Shown: one piece after another, positions 46,314-57,228 of the stretch
Numbering within the stretch: position 1 is the first letter of the stretch
Layout: each line of letters starts with the position of its first letter
Assembly (NCBI GenBank): GCA_001466705.2
Contig: LATX02000192.1
Location: 310,001 to 374,000 of the forward strand
Direction: 5' to 3'
Source: Moniliophthora roreri
Lineage: Eukaryota; Basidiomycota; Agaricomycetes; Agaricales; Marasmiaceae
Length of the DNA: 64,000 bases
Translations under genes and position numbers: made by a program
Notes under the pieces: model-generated
The model's database searches: none
Told to the model about the DNA's origin: nothing
Seen by the model: the letters and a program-made list of their open reading frames with translations, nothing else

Positions 46314-48790
46314 GGCAGGCGATGCCTTGATGATAGAAAGGATCGCACCCGATATTTAACTTGTGCGCCATCCAGGGATACACGAAATGTTACGGTTGAT
46401 ATCCCTGAACCTGCCAATGCTATTGTTGAATTGAATCAAGCTGATGCGCCGGGCTCTAAACGAGTACCTCGTGGCTGATGCGATTAGCAATGAGGCTATG
46501 AGTGCCAGAACATCCAGTGCGAAAGCTTTTTTTTTTTTTCGTTCTCATTGGTTTTCTCGACCCGATACTCAGCGCATGAATATTGTATGAGAGTCTCTGT
46601 TTGCCTATTCACTTTGATCACGACTTCCGGCCAGCACTGTCATCAGCGAAACCCAGGAAAGGTTAGATCTAGGGTCAGGATCCCTGCTAACCGTACCCCG
46701 GAATCCCGACCCCATTGATGCAATATCTAAGGGGGATTTTATATCACCCGTAACCGTTGATGAAGGTCGTGAGGAATATTACGAGTTACTGGTATTAGTA
46801 CAAGTTGTCAGTGTAGTATCTAGCTGTAGAGAATACAACACATACCGAAGATTAGCACGGGTTGAGAGGGTTATGACGAGTTGTGTGGGTTTTGATGGGT
46901 TGTGGGGGTTATAAAGGGTTTTGAAGGTCGTGGCGAGCCCCGAGAGTTATTGCGAGTGACGAAGACCATATCTTGTTCCAGATATTTTAACCAGAAGCGG
47001 GGCAAGTAACAGGTACCCGCGTCACTACCATCACTGGCTGTTGCATTGTATTGGAGGCATCACAACTAAATCTATTTCGTACATACAGGCAATACTGTTA
47101 CTACGAGGGTGCATAGTACATATGACTAGTGAATTCAACACCCGACCCTCCACAGCCCCGCCTGCATACATGCGAACTGAGCGTATTACAAATCAGCAAG
47201 AATCAATAAACATCAAATGAAGTGACTTACCAATACTGTATCACCCTAGTATGCAACGACTTTAAGAACGGGTCATCACCTAGAACAAAGTGTTGGTCAG
47301 CTATCGGAGCGATAGCAATCACTGGTCACGTACCACAGGGTCAAGGTTATTGAACGGCTGCGCTGGCGGCAGCTAGATGCGAAGGTGAGTTGTCTCAGTC
47401 GAAGCTGGCTGTTGGAATCCTGGAGATCTGTCTGGTAAGCTTCAACAAATGGCGAGATGCTATTGCGATATTTCTGTAGTGAACTCGACGGAATTGACCT
47501 TCGAGATGAGAGATGGAGATGGAGATGGTTGCTGAGTGAAGGGATTGCCTGTGTGATGACTGTGAGTACCTGAAGGCGAGATGGATAGAAGATAGAACGG
47601 CACGTACCTCAGCCCATGTATCAATTCATCCTACCCAGCTCGCTTATCGTCTTTCCGGAGCCTTTCAAATCTTCGATTGAGACGATCAGCTCACTATCGA
47701 ATACCAACAGCACGCGTTTGACGCGTCAATACACTTCCAACGAGCCATAATGGGTCAACAGAGGGTTATATATGTCGGAAGAGGCTGGAGGAGGATGGGA
47801 AGGGACAAGGAAAGGGCTGAGAGAAGGGGGAGATGATGGTGGAAGGGAAGGAAGAAGTGTTGGAGTTGTCGGAGTTCTGGGGCGGCTTTATTGTGAAAAG
47901 TTTGGGGTGCGCACGGACCGGGTCAGGGTTTAGGGTTTGGGAGGTGTTGGAGTTGGAGTAGGGTCTGTAATAACCATGTTAGTCGTCAAGGTGCTGAATG
48001 GTAAGTAGTGTTGAAGTAGACGTTGAAGAAGAAAAAGTAATCTCAAGCGCTCAGGCACCCGTATCCAACTCCGTGGAGCCGGCTTTCAGTCCGAAACTCC
48101 GAATTGTACAGCCACCTTCCCTTGCAAGCTACCTTGACGGCTCCCAACACTATAGAGTTTGTCCGCTCTATGACACACCTCTCTCTTTCTCTCTCTCTCT
48201 CTATAGAGGATGCCTTTGTATACTGAAAAATCCCACCAAGATATTTATGTAAGTAACCTTCCTCTCACGACTCAAAGTTGAGATTTTTTCCAGGAATGAA
48301 CGGCATACGTCTATTGCTCGCCTTCAAACCGTTATAGATGATTGCACCTGTCTGTTCTCAGAAATACACAGATCTAGCAGGCCAAAGGAAAGATAGCGTG
48401 CTTCTTTCATTAACAAGTGAACCATTGCCCTACACCACATCGTTCAGTCTCCCAGGCTGACGATGCAGCAAGGAATCGTTTTCCAGCTAGTTTCCATCAC
48501 GACGATGCGGTGATTGACATAATGGATGGAAAGCATATACGACAAAGTGTTGAGCTTACTATGCTGGGAAGAGTTTAAATTCAGAAATGCCACAATATCG
48601 AGGTCTTATAGACACAAAGATCAACCTAACAAAGTAACCACTACATTTCTTCCTCCTTCGCCATCTTCAACGTCTCCAAAGCCTCAGGAGAACGAACCTT
48701 AGCTGAAACATGATATGCCGGCACCCGACTATGCCCAAGTCATGGTTCAGAACTCAGAATCAATCGCTCGTGTGGGATGTAATGTATCTT
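46314..48790. other. Long intergenic region
   Basis: About 2.5 kb with no supported gene. It holds an A/T run near 46526-46540, a G-rich stretch near 46860-46960, a CT microsatellite near 48178-48204, and a short frame at 47998-48252 that I do not regard as a gene. Confidence 0.5.
48178..48204. repeat. (CT)n microsatellite
   Basis: CTCTCTTTCTCTCTCTCTCT tract. Confidence 0.8.
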
Positions 48791-50776
48791 TCACCTAAGA
48801 ATACCGGTCCCTTGGTCATTTGAAATGCTAATTGGAACCTCATTTCCGTGCGCGTCCTTTCCAGGTTCGAGTTTCGCAGCCCAAAGTACGATTGCAAAAC
48901 TCAGTACAGCGTTCGATGCGAGGTGTCTACCTGGACAGATCCTGAGTCGTATGGTAAATGTATCCATCCATGTCATAATAGTAAAGACACCACCTCCGAC
49001 CAAATCCAAATGAATAATGTCCTTCATCCTTGGTATCAGGAGGCGATTCTTTGTGTGCACCATCTTCGTTGAGAAATCGTTCAGGTCGAAACACATCTGG
49101 ATCTTGGCCATACGTCGCAGGATCATGATTCATCGCGCTTATGTCGTTCGTTAGCGAGTCAGAGTTGGAGGGTGCGAAAACCTCACAGTATGTTTGGTAT
49201 AATCCAGCTACCTTTTGGGATGTGATAGCCTTCGTAAATGTCGTCCTGGAACCACCCAAGTCAATCAAGTCATTGATGGCAAAGTAATCCAGCACTTGCT
49301 TCGAGTGAAGCATGAAATACGCCAAGTGCAAGCGCAGGACGCCAACGAAGGACCTGAAATCAATGATCAGACATCATGAATGCATTGAGAGTCACGAAGA
49401 ACAAACATGCGAACCTCTTTCACAACCGCGCGCATGTAGGGGAGGTTTTCCATGTCAGCTAACGTCGGTATCCTAGTTTGGCCGACGACGGTGTCAATTT
49501 CTGCTTGTGCTTTCCGTTGAACATCAGGGAAGGCGAGCATGGCGACAATAAGCCACTCGATAGTAGTCGCAGTCTGCACAGAATGGTCAGTAAACTTTTG
49601 AAAGGGTCGTCTTTCTGAGACACGGAACTGTTTCATATCCCCGCCATGCTGGTAATGAAGGTAAGCTGAAGGAAGAAAACAGAATGAGGGAAACACACTA
49701 TAGAATTGCAGCTAACCAGGCAGATTCCAAGTCATCAAGTTCATGTTGATCCTGTGTTTCAACAAGCATAGTGCAGAAGCTCGGCTCAGACTCCTGCTTC
49801 TGTACCTGTGGATTATAGAAGCTGTCAGTTCAATTTTAATTTGGGCATACAGACATACCACCGATTCCTTGATGGGAAGAAAGAATTTCAAAAAGCTCTC
49901 GGTGTACATATTATACTTTGCCTTCATTTCCTGTTTCCATTTTGCAAGAAATTCTGGGACGTGTTTAAGGACGGGAATGTGGTTCGCGAGATATCTTCCA
50001 GGTGCGGTGGCTAGGGCTATATCATTCATGAAACTTGACAGTTCTTTTATGATTGCATGGCGACGAGATGTATCATTATAGATAAGAGACGCGCTCGTGA
50101 ACGAGGTGAACCTGTACATCGTTCTCAGCTTCCCAGATCAATCGTTAATTAGCAGAATGTGATACCGATATACGTGGTCGTGGCATTTCTGCGGACTATC
50201 CAAGATATCCAGTGCAAACTGAATACCTTCACGCATGTGGATCGGGAAGTAGCCGACACTAGCTCTTATGTTCAAAGCTTCATGTGCAGCACGACGCATG
50301 GTGCGCCACCTATTGAATTGTGAAGTATAAAGATAATGCTCAGTGCTTTTTGGACTCACCTCGTTCCATGATCCATCACTACTATGTTCAACTCGTTGCA
50401 CATGCATTCAGCAACAGGCATTCGGGGTCGCTGAGAGTAGTTGGCGGCACGGCGGTCAAGGAGATCCCCTGCTGTTTTGGCCGAGTTCAATACGATAACG
50501 TCCTGGTTGAACAGGCGAAAATACACGATGTCGCCTAGTTGTGGTTCATTTAAGAAATCGGGTAATATGTACTATTCACAACGCACCATAAGTCTCCTTC
50601 CATTCAAGTAAAGTGTGCCACGGTCGGTTCGCATCGAGCTGAAAGACGTTACCTACGACGGGGTAGCCTTGAGGTCCTGGTGGCAAGTTTCGTGGACGCT
50701 TGAACTTGAGGTATATACCCCAAGCACAAACCGATACTAGAACGTATACAAGGGTAGAAATGGCGGTGAACGTCAT
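48791..50776 (-). CDS. Cytochrome P450, copy 1 (probable +1 frameshift)
   Basis: Membrane-anchored heme monooxygenase; substrate unknown. The start at 50776 matches copy 2; an in-frame Met at 50794 is possible. It has an N-terminal membrane helix (LVYVLVSVCAWGIYLKF), the hinge NLPPGPQGYPVVGN, and RWRTMRRAAHEALN. I-helix region: with the usual exon boundary the codons read MAG, then a frameshift caused by an extra G (C4 run at 49639-49642), where copy 2 has VAGYDT. Then TIEWLIVAMLAFPDVQ, KEVLRWRP (ExxR), YEGYHIPKGSWIIPN, PDVFRPERFL, and heme loop FGFGRR|ICPGRH with the Cys ligand. The intron after HASLE has a GC donor (GCAAGT). End at 48791. The frameshift may be real or a sequencing error. 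Confidence 0.82.
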
Positions 50777-52611
50777 AGTGGAGAGCCAAGTCAAGAAAAG
50801 CTGTTCGGAGACGAATACAGTTCAAGTGTTCGTATGTCCCACGACTGTCAGGTAGTGTATGACAGGCTGCAGGGCAACACAATCGTGCGTTCAAATCTTA
50901 TTTGACATGTGAGCTAGCGCCACTGAGGTGGCCTATGAGCTTGATTGAGACAGCTGGACTGGGGGAAGATCTTAAAGAAAGGAAAGTGAAAATGCGAGGC
51001 GCGAAACCGATGTCTTGTCCAGGCTAAACGGAAAAAAGTTCAAAAGACCTACGTATACAGCGTCGTCAGCACCAATATCTATCCGGGCCAACTTCCGGAG
51101 ATTGGGGAAGGTATCAAGATCGTCGTGGTTTGCGGCAAGGGAGAGGGAGAGTTGATTAGTCGTGAACTCTGCCGGCGGAGTCGCCAGAAGAATGGCGACG
51201 ACGCATGGAAGGGTTTACCCTCTTAGGCGTTGACTATAGAACCCTGTTTCCGGATCATGGAAGTCGAGAAGAAAGAGACAAAGCGCCCATTGCCGAGGCG
51301 ATATTGATGTGACGGAAGCGTTACCTGTCACGCAATCGACCCTTTTCTTGAGCACTCGTCGTCCACCCAGAATGCTCTACACTCAGACTCAAGCAAGCCT
51401 ATTGTCGCTATCAAGCTGGCTTGGAGTCTTTTTGATTCATTTTTCATCTCATTTACAGTTCTGAATTGCTTCGTTGGAAGAAAGGCGAAGAGTTTTTTGC
51501 TCTACAAGTGGTACGTGAATTGTAGCAGTGCTATGTGCAATACGCACTCCGTTAATCTTGGCGATGCAGAAACGTCGATAAGTTTGGATGTGTCGATATT
51601 CCAACAACACTGTAAACACCCAGGAGGGTACGCTCCTGCCGTCCCTACCCACCTCTTATCCAAAGCATTGTTGAGCGGTCTGTCGCAACGCCCAAGAACT
51701 ATTCACCTAGCGTCGTCCCAAATTGCTATCTCTCAAGACGCTTTGCATGGTACCATTACTTTAACCGTTCCCCTCCGACGGCTGACCAATATTGCCTTTA
51801 CCAGTTCTCATCACGGGACGGCTAGAATTCAAGTATGCTGGTGTTGCAAGACCGAAAGCAGGAAAGCGAAGATGGTGGTATGATAGGGTACATTACTGGG
51901 CACGTAGTCCTCCATCTTTCTTCCTACACGTTCGTTCATAGCTTCTTGCACTCTCGGACCAACATTTACCACCATGAATCGCTTCTCCGGCATTCATTCT
52001 TAGGCTGCTCCCTTTCCCGCCTCGTTTTGTAATAGTTAACAGTAAACGTGTGGCGACTTCCTTGTATCCTTTCTTAGATAGTAGCTAACGAAGCTCTAAA
52101 TCCTCACCCTTGTGGTGATTGGAAAGGCTGTTTCATATTCAGGGTCCGTGAAACTCGTCTATCCCTAGAGATAATCGCCTACAGTTAGTGTAGAAGTGGT
52201 TATTTTGGCTAGTGATTCAAAGTGAGTGCTAGTCTTTGCTATATACCTGCCGCACGCCCATACCTCTGCAGGACAGGGTATACCAACAAATTTACATGCT
52301 CCCACGCACTGAACTGGGTTTGAAAGAAATCCGGCCAACTTGCTGTTTGATAGCGCTGCATAATCCCTGATTCAATGCATCTGAGGCGATTCATATAATC
52401 TGCGTAACTTGTACAAATGTACATGGCGTTATGCAAAAACATCGTCGTCGGTCCTGATCTCGGTTCAAATCTGAGTGTACCTTTGTGGAAATGCCGATGG
52501 TTCGTCCGCGGCGGAACGTGCTACTGTCTGCTTTTTCCTGCACTCTCACCATGGTCCCTCCCAGTCCACACCTTACCGCCTTCACAAATCCTCATCGGAC
52601 AAAGAGGGAAC
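50777..52611. other. Intergenic region, P450 copy 1 / tRNA-Gly
   Basis: An open minus-strand frame at about 50990-51225 (with SLAANHDDLDTFPNLRKLA) looks protein-like, but I could not extend it or assign it. The plus frame 51497-51883 has no recognised content. No other gene seen. Confidence 0.4.
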
Positions 52612-52617
52612 AAAAAA
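52612..52617 (-). terminator. Pol III terminator of tRNA-Gly
   Basis: T6 on the minus strand, 25 nt downstream of the mature tRNA 3' end. Confidence 0.6.
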
Positions 52618-52641
52618 TTAACCATTCTCGCGACATTATGA

Positions 52642-52735
52642 CGCATTAAGGGGGAATCGAAACCCCGGCAGTCGATACTGGTTCACCTGCAGAGATTGTT
52701 GGCAACGACCCAGATTACCACTACCCCATTAATGC
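52642..52735 (-). tRNA. tRNA-Gly (GCC) with a 24-nt intron
   Basis: The acceptor stem GCATTAA pairs perfectly with TTAATGC. The D arm is GGGT-AGTGGTA-ATCT. The anticodon stem GGTCG/CGACT encloses the loop TTGCCA..T, so the anticodon is GCC. A 24-nt intron lies after position 37, the canonical place. The T arm is GGGGT-TTCGATT-CCCCC, with a T-C mismatch at the closing pair 53-61. The variable loop is short (3 nt). A T6 Pol III terminator follows. The weak box B (T instead of G at 53) is the only oddity. Confidence 0.78.
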
Positions 52736-53190
52736 GATGAAATTTATCCTACTGGCTTTGGACTAGCTACTACATGACTGAGGGCAATGAATCGCCTTAC
52801 ATTCGGAGTCCCAGTCTCGACCGGAAAAAAAATCTTCGCCGTTAGCCGGTCGATGCATTAGTGATATGCCATCGCGCGCGCGGGCCACATAAGTTGATCG
52901 AATAAGGCGTGTCTCATTCCCATTACCGTAAACAACAAAATATTAATATTATGCCACAAGGCTAAGGATGGTACATGTATAGAAAACCAGCTCGTAAACG
53001 GAGGACATGGAATCTAAAGTATGGGAGTATGGCTCCTATTCCTCGCTTTACCCACTGCCACCTTGACTTTGTTCCATCGATCAATCTTTGCCCCACTAGC
53101 ACCTTCCCGCCTAAGCTCATAAAGGGAACCATAGGTGAGGGTGGGTGAGGCAGAACTTGTATACCCTGTCACACCCCGTCGAACCAGGTA
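52736..53190. other. Spacer
   Basis: No gene seen. It contains a CGCGCGCG run near 52874 and short A-rich tracts. Confidence 0.4.
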
Positions 53191-53810
53191 GTGGGTAAGG
53201 TGGAGGCGTGAATTTACCGTGCGCTCAAATTACGTTGATACCCACCCAGGGAACGGTGGGCAAAGATATTGAGTGCCGGGAGTACTTTGATCAAACTGTA
53301 CCAGGGAGGAGGGATCCACGTTGGTGAGAAATGGTGTGTAGGCTTCGGGAAGCAACGACGGCTAGGGTGAGATCTACCTCAAGGTATGAGTGAACAATAG
53401 AAAGAAAGATTGGTATCACTTACCCGGCAGAGTAATATTCATCATGCTTATCATCCTTACAGGGATCAGATACCATCAGTTCGGGGTATCAAGTGTCAAA
53501 ATTCACCGTAGAATGCCGTTGGCCCAAGTTAAAAGTACTCGAATACTTCACTGGCAACAGGCGTTGATCAGCGATCATAGGGTAAGGTGTAAAAGGAAGG
53601 CAACATACATGTCCCAATAATAGATGTTATTCAGCACGATTTGAGAGCCTCTGACTGTCACGCTACCTGTCCTTTGAATGTCGTTAGTCTGGTGAGAGTC
53701 GGGTAAGGGATGGCGCGAACGCACCGTATCATTGCAAGGAACCGTCTGCGAAGGTACGCCATGGTGAGTTTACTTCTGCATGGCGAGTATTACCACTCAT
53801 TGTATAAATG
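53190..53810 (-). CDS. Unassigned putative small gene
   Basis: Not recognised. Protein-like pieces on the minus strand are bounded by splice signals. SVTVRGSQIVLNNIYYWDM lies at about 53609-53668 with a good intron before it. SDPCKDDKHDEYYSAG lies at about 53424-53473 and is followed by GTAAGT. A third piece after a CCTAG acceptor begins PSLLPEAYTPFLTNVDPSSL and runs to a stop near 53235. No signal peptide or clear start was found. It could be a small gene or a fragment of one. Confidence 0.3.
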
Positions 53811-55061
53811 ATGGCTGCGAGACACGTACCTTTTTTGCCAATCAAACCCAAAATCGTTTCTTCTGACGACGTCCGACTATGGTGTGAAATGCACAATCAA
53901 AACGAGTAAGGCTCCAAGCTGATGGAAGAACAATAGGGAACCATTTGAGTCGAATTTGTGGAAACAGTTTGTGTGGACAACGAGTGCAGTAAACCAAAAA
54001 GCAGGTGTGTGGTGGTTCGAGAAAAAGGAAGACTTGTGTGACATGTAACACTTCTGTCACATCGATATCGGATAGTGGGCGCTTGTATCTTTCTCGTCGA
54101 CATCCATCAGACTTTCAGGGAGTTATGCCAATGATGCTAATCATTTGCCGGACTTGGTATGGTGAGTATTCTTTAACTAACTCCGTCCGGCTGTCATTAA
54201 ATCCTTACCTTCTTAAAGCCCAGATTCCTTGTATAATGATGCGCCTGTCCTAATATATACTCATAAACGACTCAGAACGATGGCATTCAAAACAGGCGGT
54301 CCGGTTCGAACTTTGAAAGGCAGATAGAAGTGGCTCCTGTTCGTTATCTCAGGACCTCCAATAGTGGGTGGTGAGGACGGTCTGAAAATTCATGCTTTGG
54401 GACGGTTTTTGTCCAAACCTCAGAAGAGGGTGGTCTCGGGTCCCGATTCTCGCCCAAACAATCATATAGCTCTTGAAAATCAGCCAAACTTTACCGAAAA
54501 ACACAAAATACATCTTTCCTGTGACTTCATCGTCCACAATGCCGTTGTCCACCTCTAGAGGCATTGCTCTCCCTCCAGCGCCACAGATGGAGTACCACCA
54601 ATCTGAGTCAACAATGCCCCGCTGGTGGCCTTCCTTGTCCAAACCTGGCTCTGGGTTCCGCCTGCGGCAGGCCACGGGGTGTTGGGTCCTCCGAGCTCAG
54701 TTTCTGTCCAAACTTCAGAACGGCACTGCCACATACTATTGGGGGTTTTGTCATTCCATGTGCTAGAGTTTCCCAAGTATCTGCTCGTTGAGGTGGACCC
54801 CAATCCACACTATGACTTTGGTCCAAAACAAGTCATAAGGCCACTACCATCGGCGATATTGTCATTTTGGAACTGCGGCAGGACATTGTTCACGCTATTG
54901 TCCCATTTTGCCGTATATAAACACTCTGATCTTTTCAAGTCATAAGCCACCAATCTCATTGACTTGACGAAATTTCTTCTGCCATACAATCAGGTATGTT
55001 TCATAGTATCTTAATAATTAAGTACTGCAAGTTCTAAGAACGATCTTCCAGTACAGCTCCA
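53811..55061. other. Region with dispersed GTCCAAAC phrases
   Basis: No gene supported. GTCCAAAC or a close variant occurs at about 54412, 54648, 54707 and 54823. A perfect small hairpin (GCCTGC-G-GCAGGC) lies near 54662. It resembles a non-coding repeat that also has a related stretch near 62180. Confidence 0.4.
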
Positions 55062-56423
55062 ATGATCTTCTTGCAAGAACTCATCGACCTAGTTATCGAC
55101 GAGCTTTGGTGGGACAAAGCGTCGCTCATAAATGTATCGATGGTCTCTCGGGCATGGCTTCCCCGGTCCCGAAAACATCTCTTCCAAACCCTCCGTCTGC
55201 TTCCGCTGTCGCGCTATGGAGATCTGCGATTCCCCACTCACCGCCCAATCTCTGAGGTCCAAAGATTTATTGACCTCTGCTCTCATCCTCATTCCACCAT
55301 ACCCGACGCAGGGCCAACCCACGTTACATTGACGGCAGATGTAGTGTATGCGGATTTAGAGCACACGCCAGAGGATGTCCGCTACCGCTACTCCACTGAA
55401 CCGGAGCGTCGCCGCAACATGGCCGAAAAACGTATAGCTGCGTTTATCACGCTGTTATTATGGCTGCGTGCTACGCCTAGGAGGGAACAAGGAATGACAG
55501 TCTCGACGTATGCGGAGAAACTATTCAGGAACGTGAAGCACCTCACGCTCTCCCCTGTTGGGTCAAGTTTGAGCATGCGAGAGCTCAAAAAACTCCTTTC
55601 CTTACCCTTTCCACCCTTTCCAGGGGTCACTCACTTGGTTATCGACGGCCAACCTCTTCACCCTCGCAAATTCTTCCTCTTCGTCCTATCTTCATTCGAA
55701 TCCCTCGAACGATTGTCCGTCACCCACGCATCGGACAACAAGGCTCCCATGATTGAAGCACCAATCGAGCAAGTGTCGTTTCCTCCATCCCTCACACATA
55801 TTGAGATCAGGGTGCTGCACACATCTTTTCAAACCCTGAAATTCTGTTCGACATTAGAAAACCTCATCGTCCATATCAGATACCCGACCGTGGAAGCGCA
55901 GTTCACTGCAATTAACTGCTTTCTGGAATCGAGTGTAGCGGTGAAGGATAAACGCCTCAAGCATTGTAAACTCGTGCTCAGGTCGCAGAGTCACAGTCGA
56001 CCCGTCGTCATTGACAGTTTGTCAAAGTTCATCCATTTCAACAGGATTCAGAGCTGGACCATTGATGCAGACTGCAAAGCCTTTCTGTATGGAGGCATTG
56101 AAACGATACCAAATGTCACAACGATTGTACCCCAACATCTCCAAACAATTCCAGACCAGCTGACCGCTGTATTTGACCATACTTTGTCGCAGTTGTTTCT
56201 GTTTCCTGGTCTGCGAAGCATAGAGACGTCGATCATCCACCCTTGTGATCGAAAGATGTTGCAGAGATCGGGGTGGGATGAGGTTGAAGGGACGGTACCT
56301 GAAGGATCGGAGGCTCACCGGAATGTCAATAAGATGGAGAAGCGGATTAGGTCGCAATTTCCCAAGTGCGACAGCAAAGGATTATTAAAATTACACTTTA
56401 TTTATCGTCCAAATGCTTGGTGA
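55062..56423 (+). CDS. F-box-like protein, single exon
   Basis: 453 residues without an intron. The N-terminus (LQELIDLVIDELWWDKASL with VSMVSRAWLPRSRKHLF) is the F-box-like form widespread in Agaricomycetes, which links a substrate-binding part to SCF ubiquitin ligase through Skp1. The rest is a set of degenerate leucine-rich segments (LFRNVKHLTLSP, FPGVTHLVIDG, FESLERLSVTH, SLTHIEIRVL, TLENLIVHI). It belongs to a different subfamily from copies A-C at 16-22 kb, which have introns and other LRR blocks. Start at 55062 is the first Met, a few codons before the F-box. Target unknown. Confidence 0.75.
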   Translation: MIFLQELIDLVIDELWWDKASLINVSMVSRAWLPRSRKHLFQTLRLLPLSRYGDLRFPTHRPISEVQRFIDLCSHPHSTIPDAGPTHVTLTADVVYADLEHTPEDVRYRYSTEPERRRNMAEKRIAAFITLLLWLRATPRREQGMTVSTYAEKLFRNVKHLTLSPVGSSLSMRELKKLLSLPFPPFPGVTHLVIDGQPLHPRKFFLFVLSSFESLERLSVTHASDNKAPMIEAPIEQVSFPPSLTHIEIRVLHTSFQTLKFCSTLENLIVHIRYPTVEAQFTAINCFLESSVAVKDKRLKHCKLVLRSQSHSRPVVIDSLSKFIHFNRIQSWTIDADCKAFLYGGIETIPNVTTIVPQHLQTIPDQLTAVFDHTLSQLFLFPGLRSIETSIIHPCDRKMLQRSGWDEVEGTVPEGSEAHRNVNKMEKRIRSQFPKCDSKGLLKLHFIYRPNAW

Positions 56424-57228
56424 CTACTTTACACTGTAATGTTGATACAACAAGGAATGATCTTGAGTGACTCTAGTCGTATGTTGCTGTATAGGAGGTA
56501 TGTAAGATTGCGAACGACACGAAGCTGCGGCTCACTGGTATTAGTACACTTCACCTGTTATTATGTCTCAGGCCATGTACAACTGGATAGAGAAGAGAGA
56601 TGTGTAACTCGGTACATGGAACGTGACTTGTAACCTGGAGACGTGAAAACTCCAAAGGCATGAAAAGGCAAAAGGGAAATATTATAAGTATAGTCAAAGA
56701 GGGAAGACGCAAGAGATGACCGGATGTTGATGGAAGTAGTACGTAGGGTCCACCAATCGGCGCTTCCACCTGCTCCACGTCTCGATGACACTCAACGACG
56801 ATGCCAGCTGCACAGTCTAAACGAAGTCATCTAGGCCCCGAAACAGTGATGACGGGTGGCTCACTGATACAATGTGCGGGATTGTCTGCATAACTTGCTG
56901 AACTTCAAATGCGACATTCTTGGATGCGGCCTTCAAGTATTCTGCATTTATTCAATGAAAAACCCGTGTCGTATGCAAGGCACAGTTCCAGATAAAAGAA
57001 ACGGTCTAGACCAGCTACCCGACTCAAGCCCCCAATTCTGTACGACCGGTAATGGCATGTGAAAATCAATCACCTAAGTAAAGAGCTGTTTTATAGAGCT
57101 ATAAGCACTCTTCCTTCGCTATCTTTAATATTTCCATTGCTTCAGGGAAGCGAGGTTTAGCAGAAACATGATATGTCGGTGGCCGACTGTTCCACGTTCA
57201 GAATTAATCGCTCAGGTGTAATCATCTC
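56424..57228. other. Convergent region, F-box gene / P450 copy 2
   Basis: About 800 nt, with only short unrelated frames. Confidence 0.5.

Noticed and set aside
47925..47945. Telomere-like AGGGTTTAGGGTTT
   Set aside because: Only about two units, flanked by ordinary G-rich intergenic sequence. Chance or a trivial interstitial run.
49630..49700. Upstream acceptor rescuing P450 copy 1
   Set aside because: Restores the frame but leaves a 33-nt intron, shorter than any other here, and replaces the conserved Ala of the AGxET motif. Kept only as an alternative.
50990..51225. Open minus-strand frame that might be a peroxidase-like exon
   Set aside because: About 76 codons look protein-like, but no diagnostic motif is present and no adjoining exon could be found.
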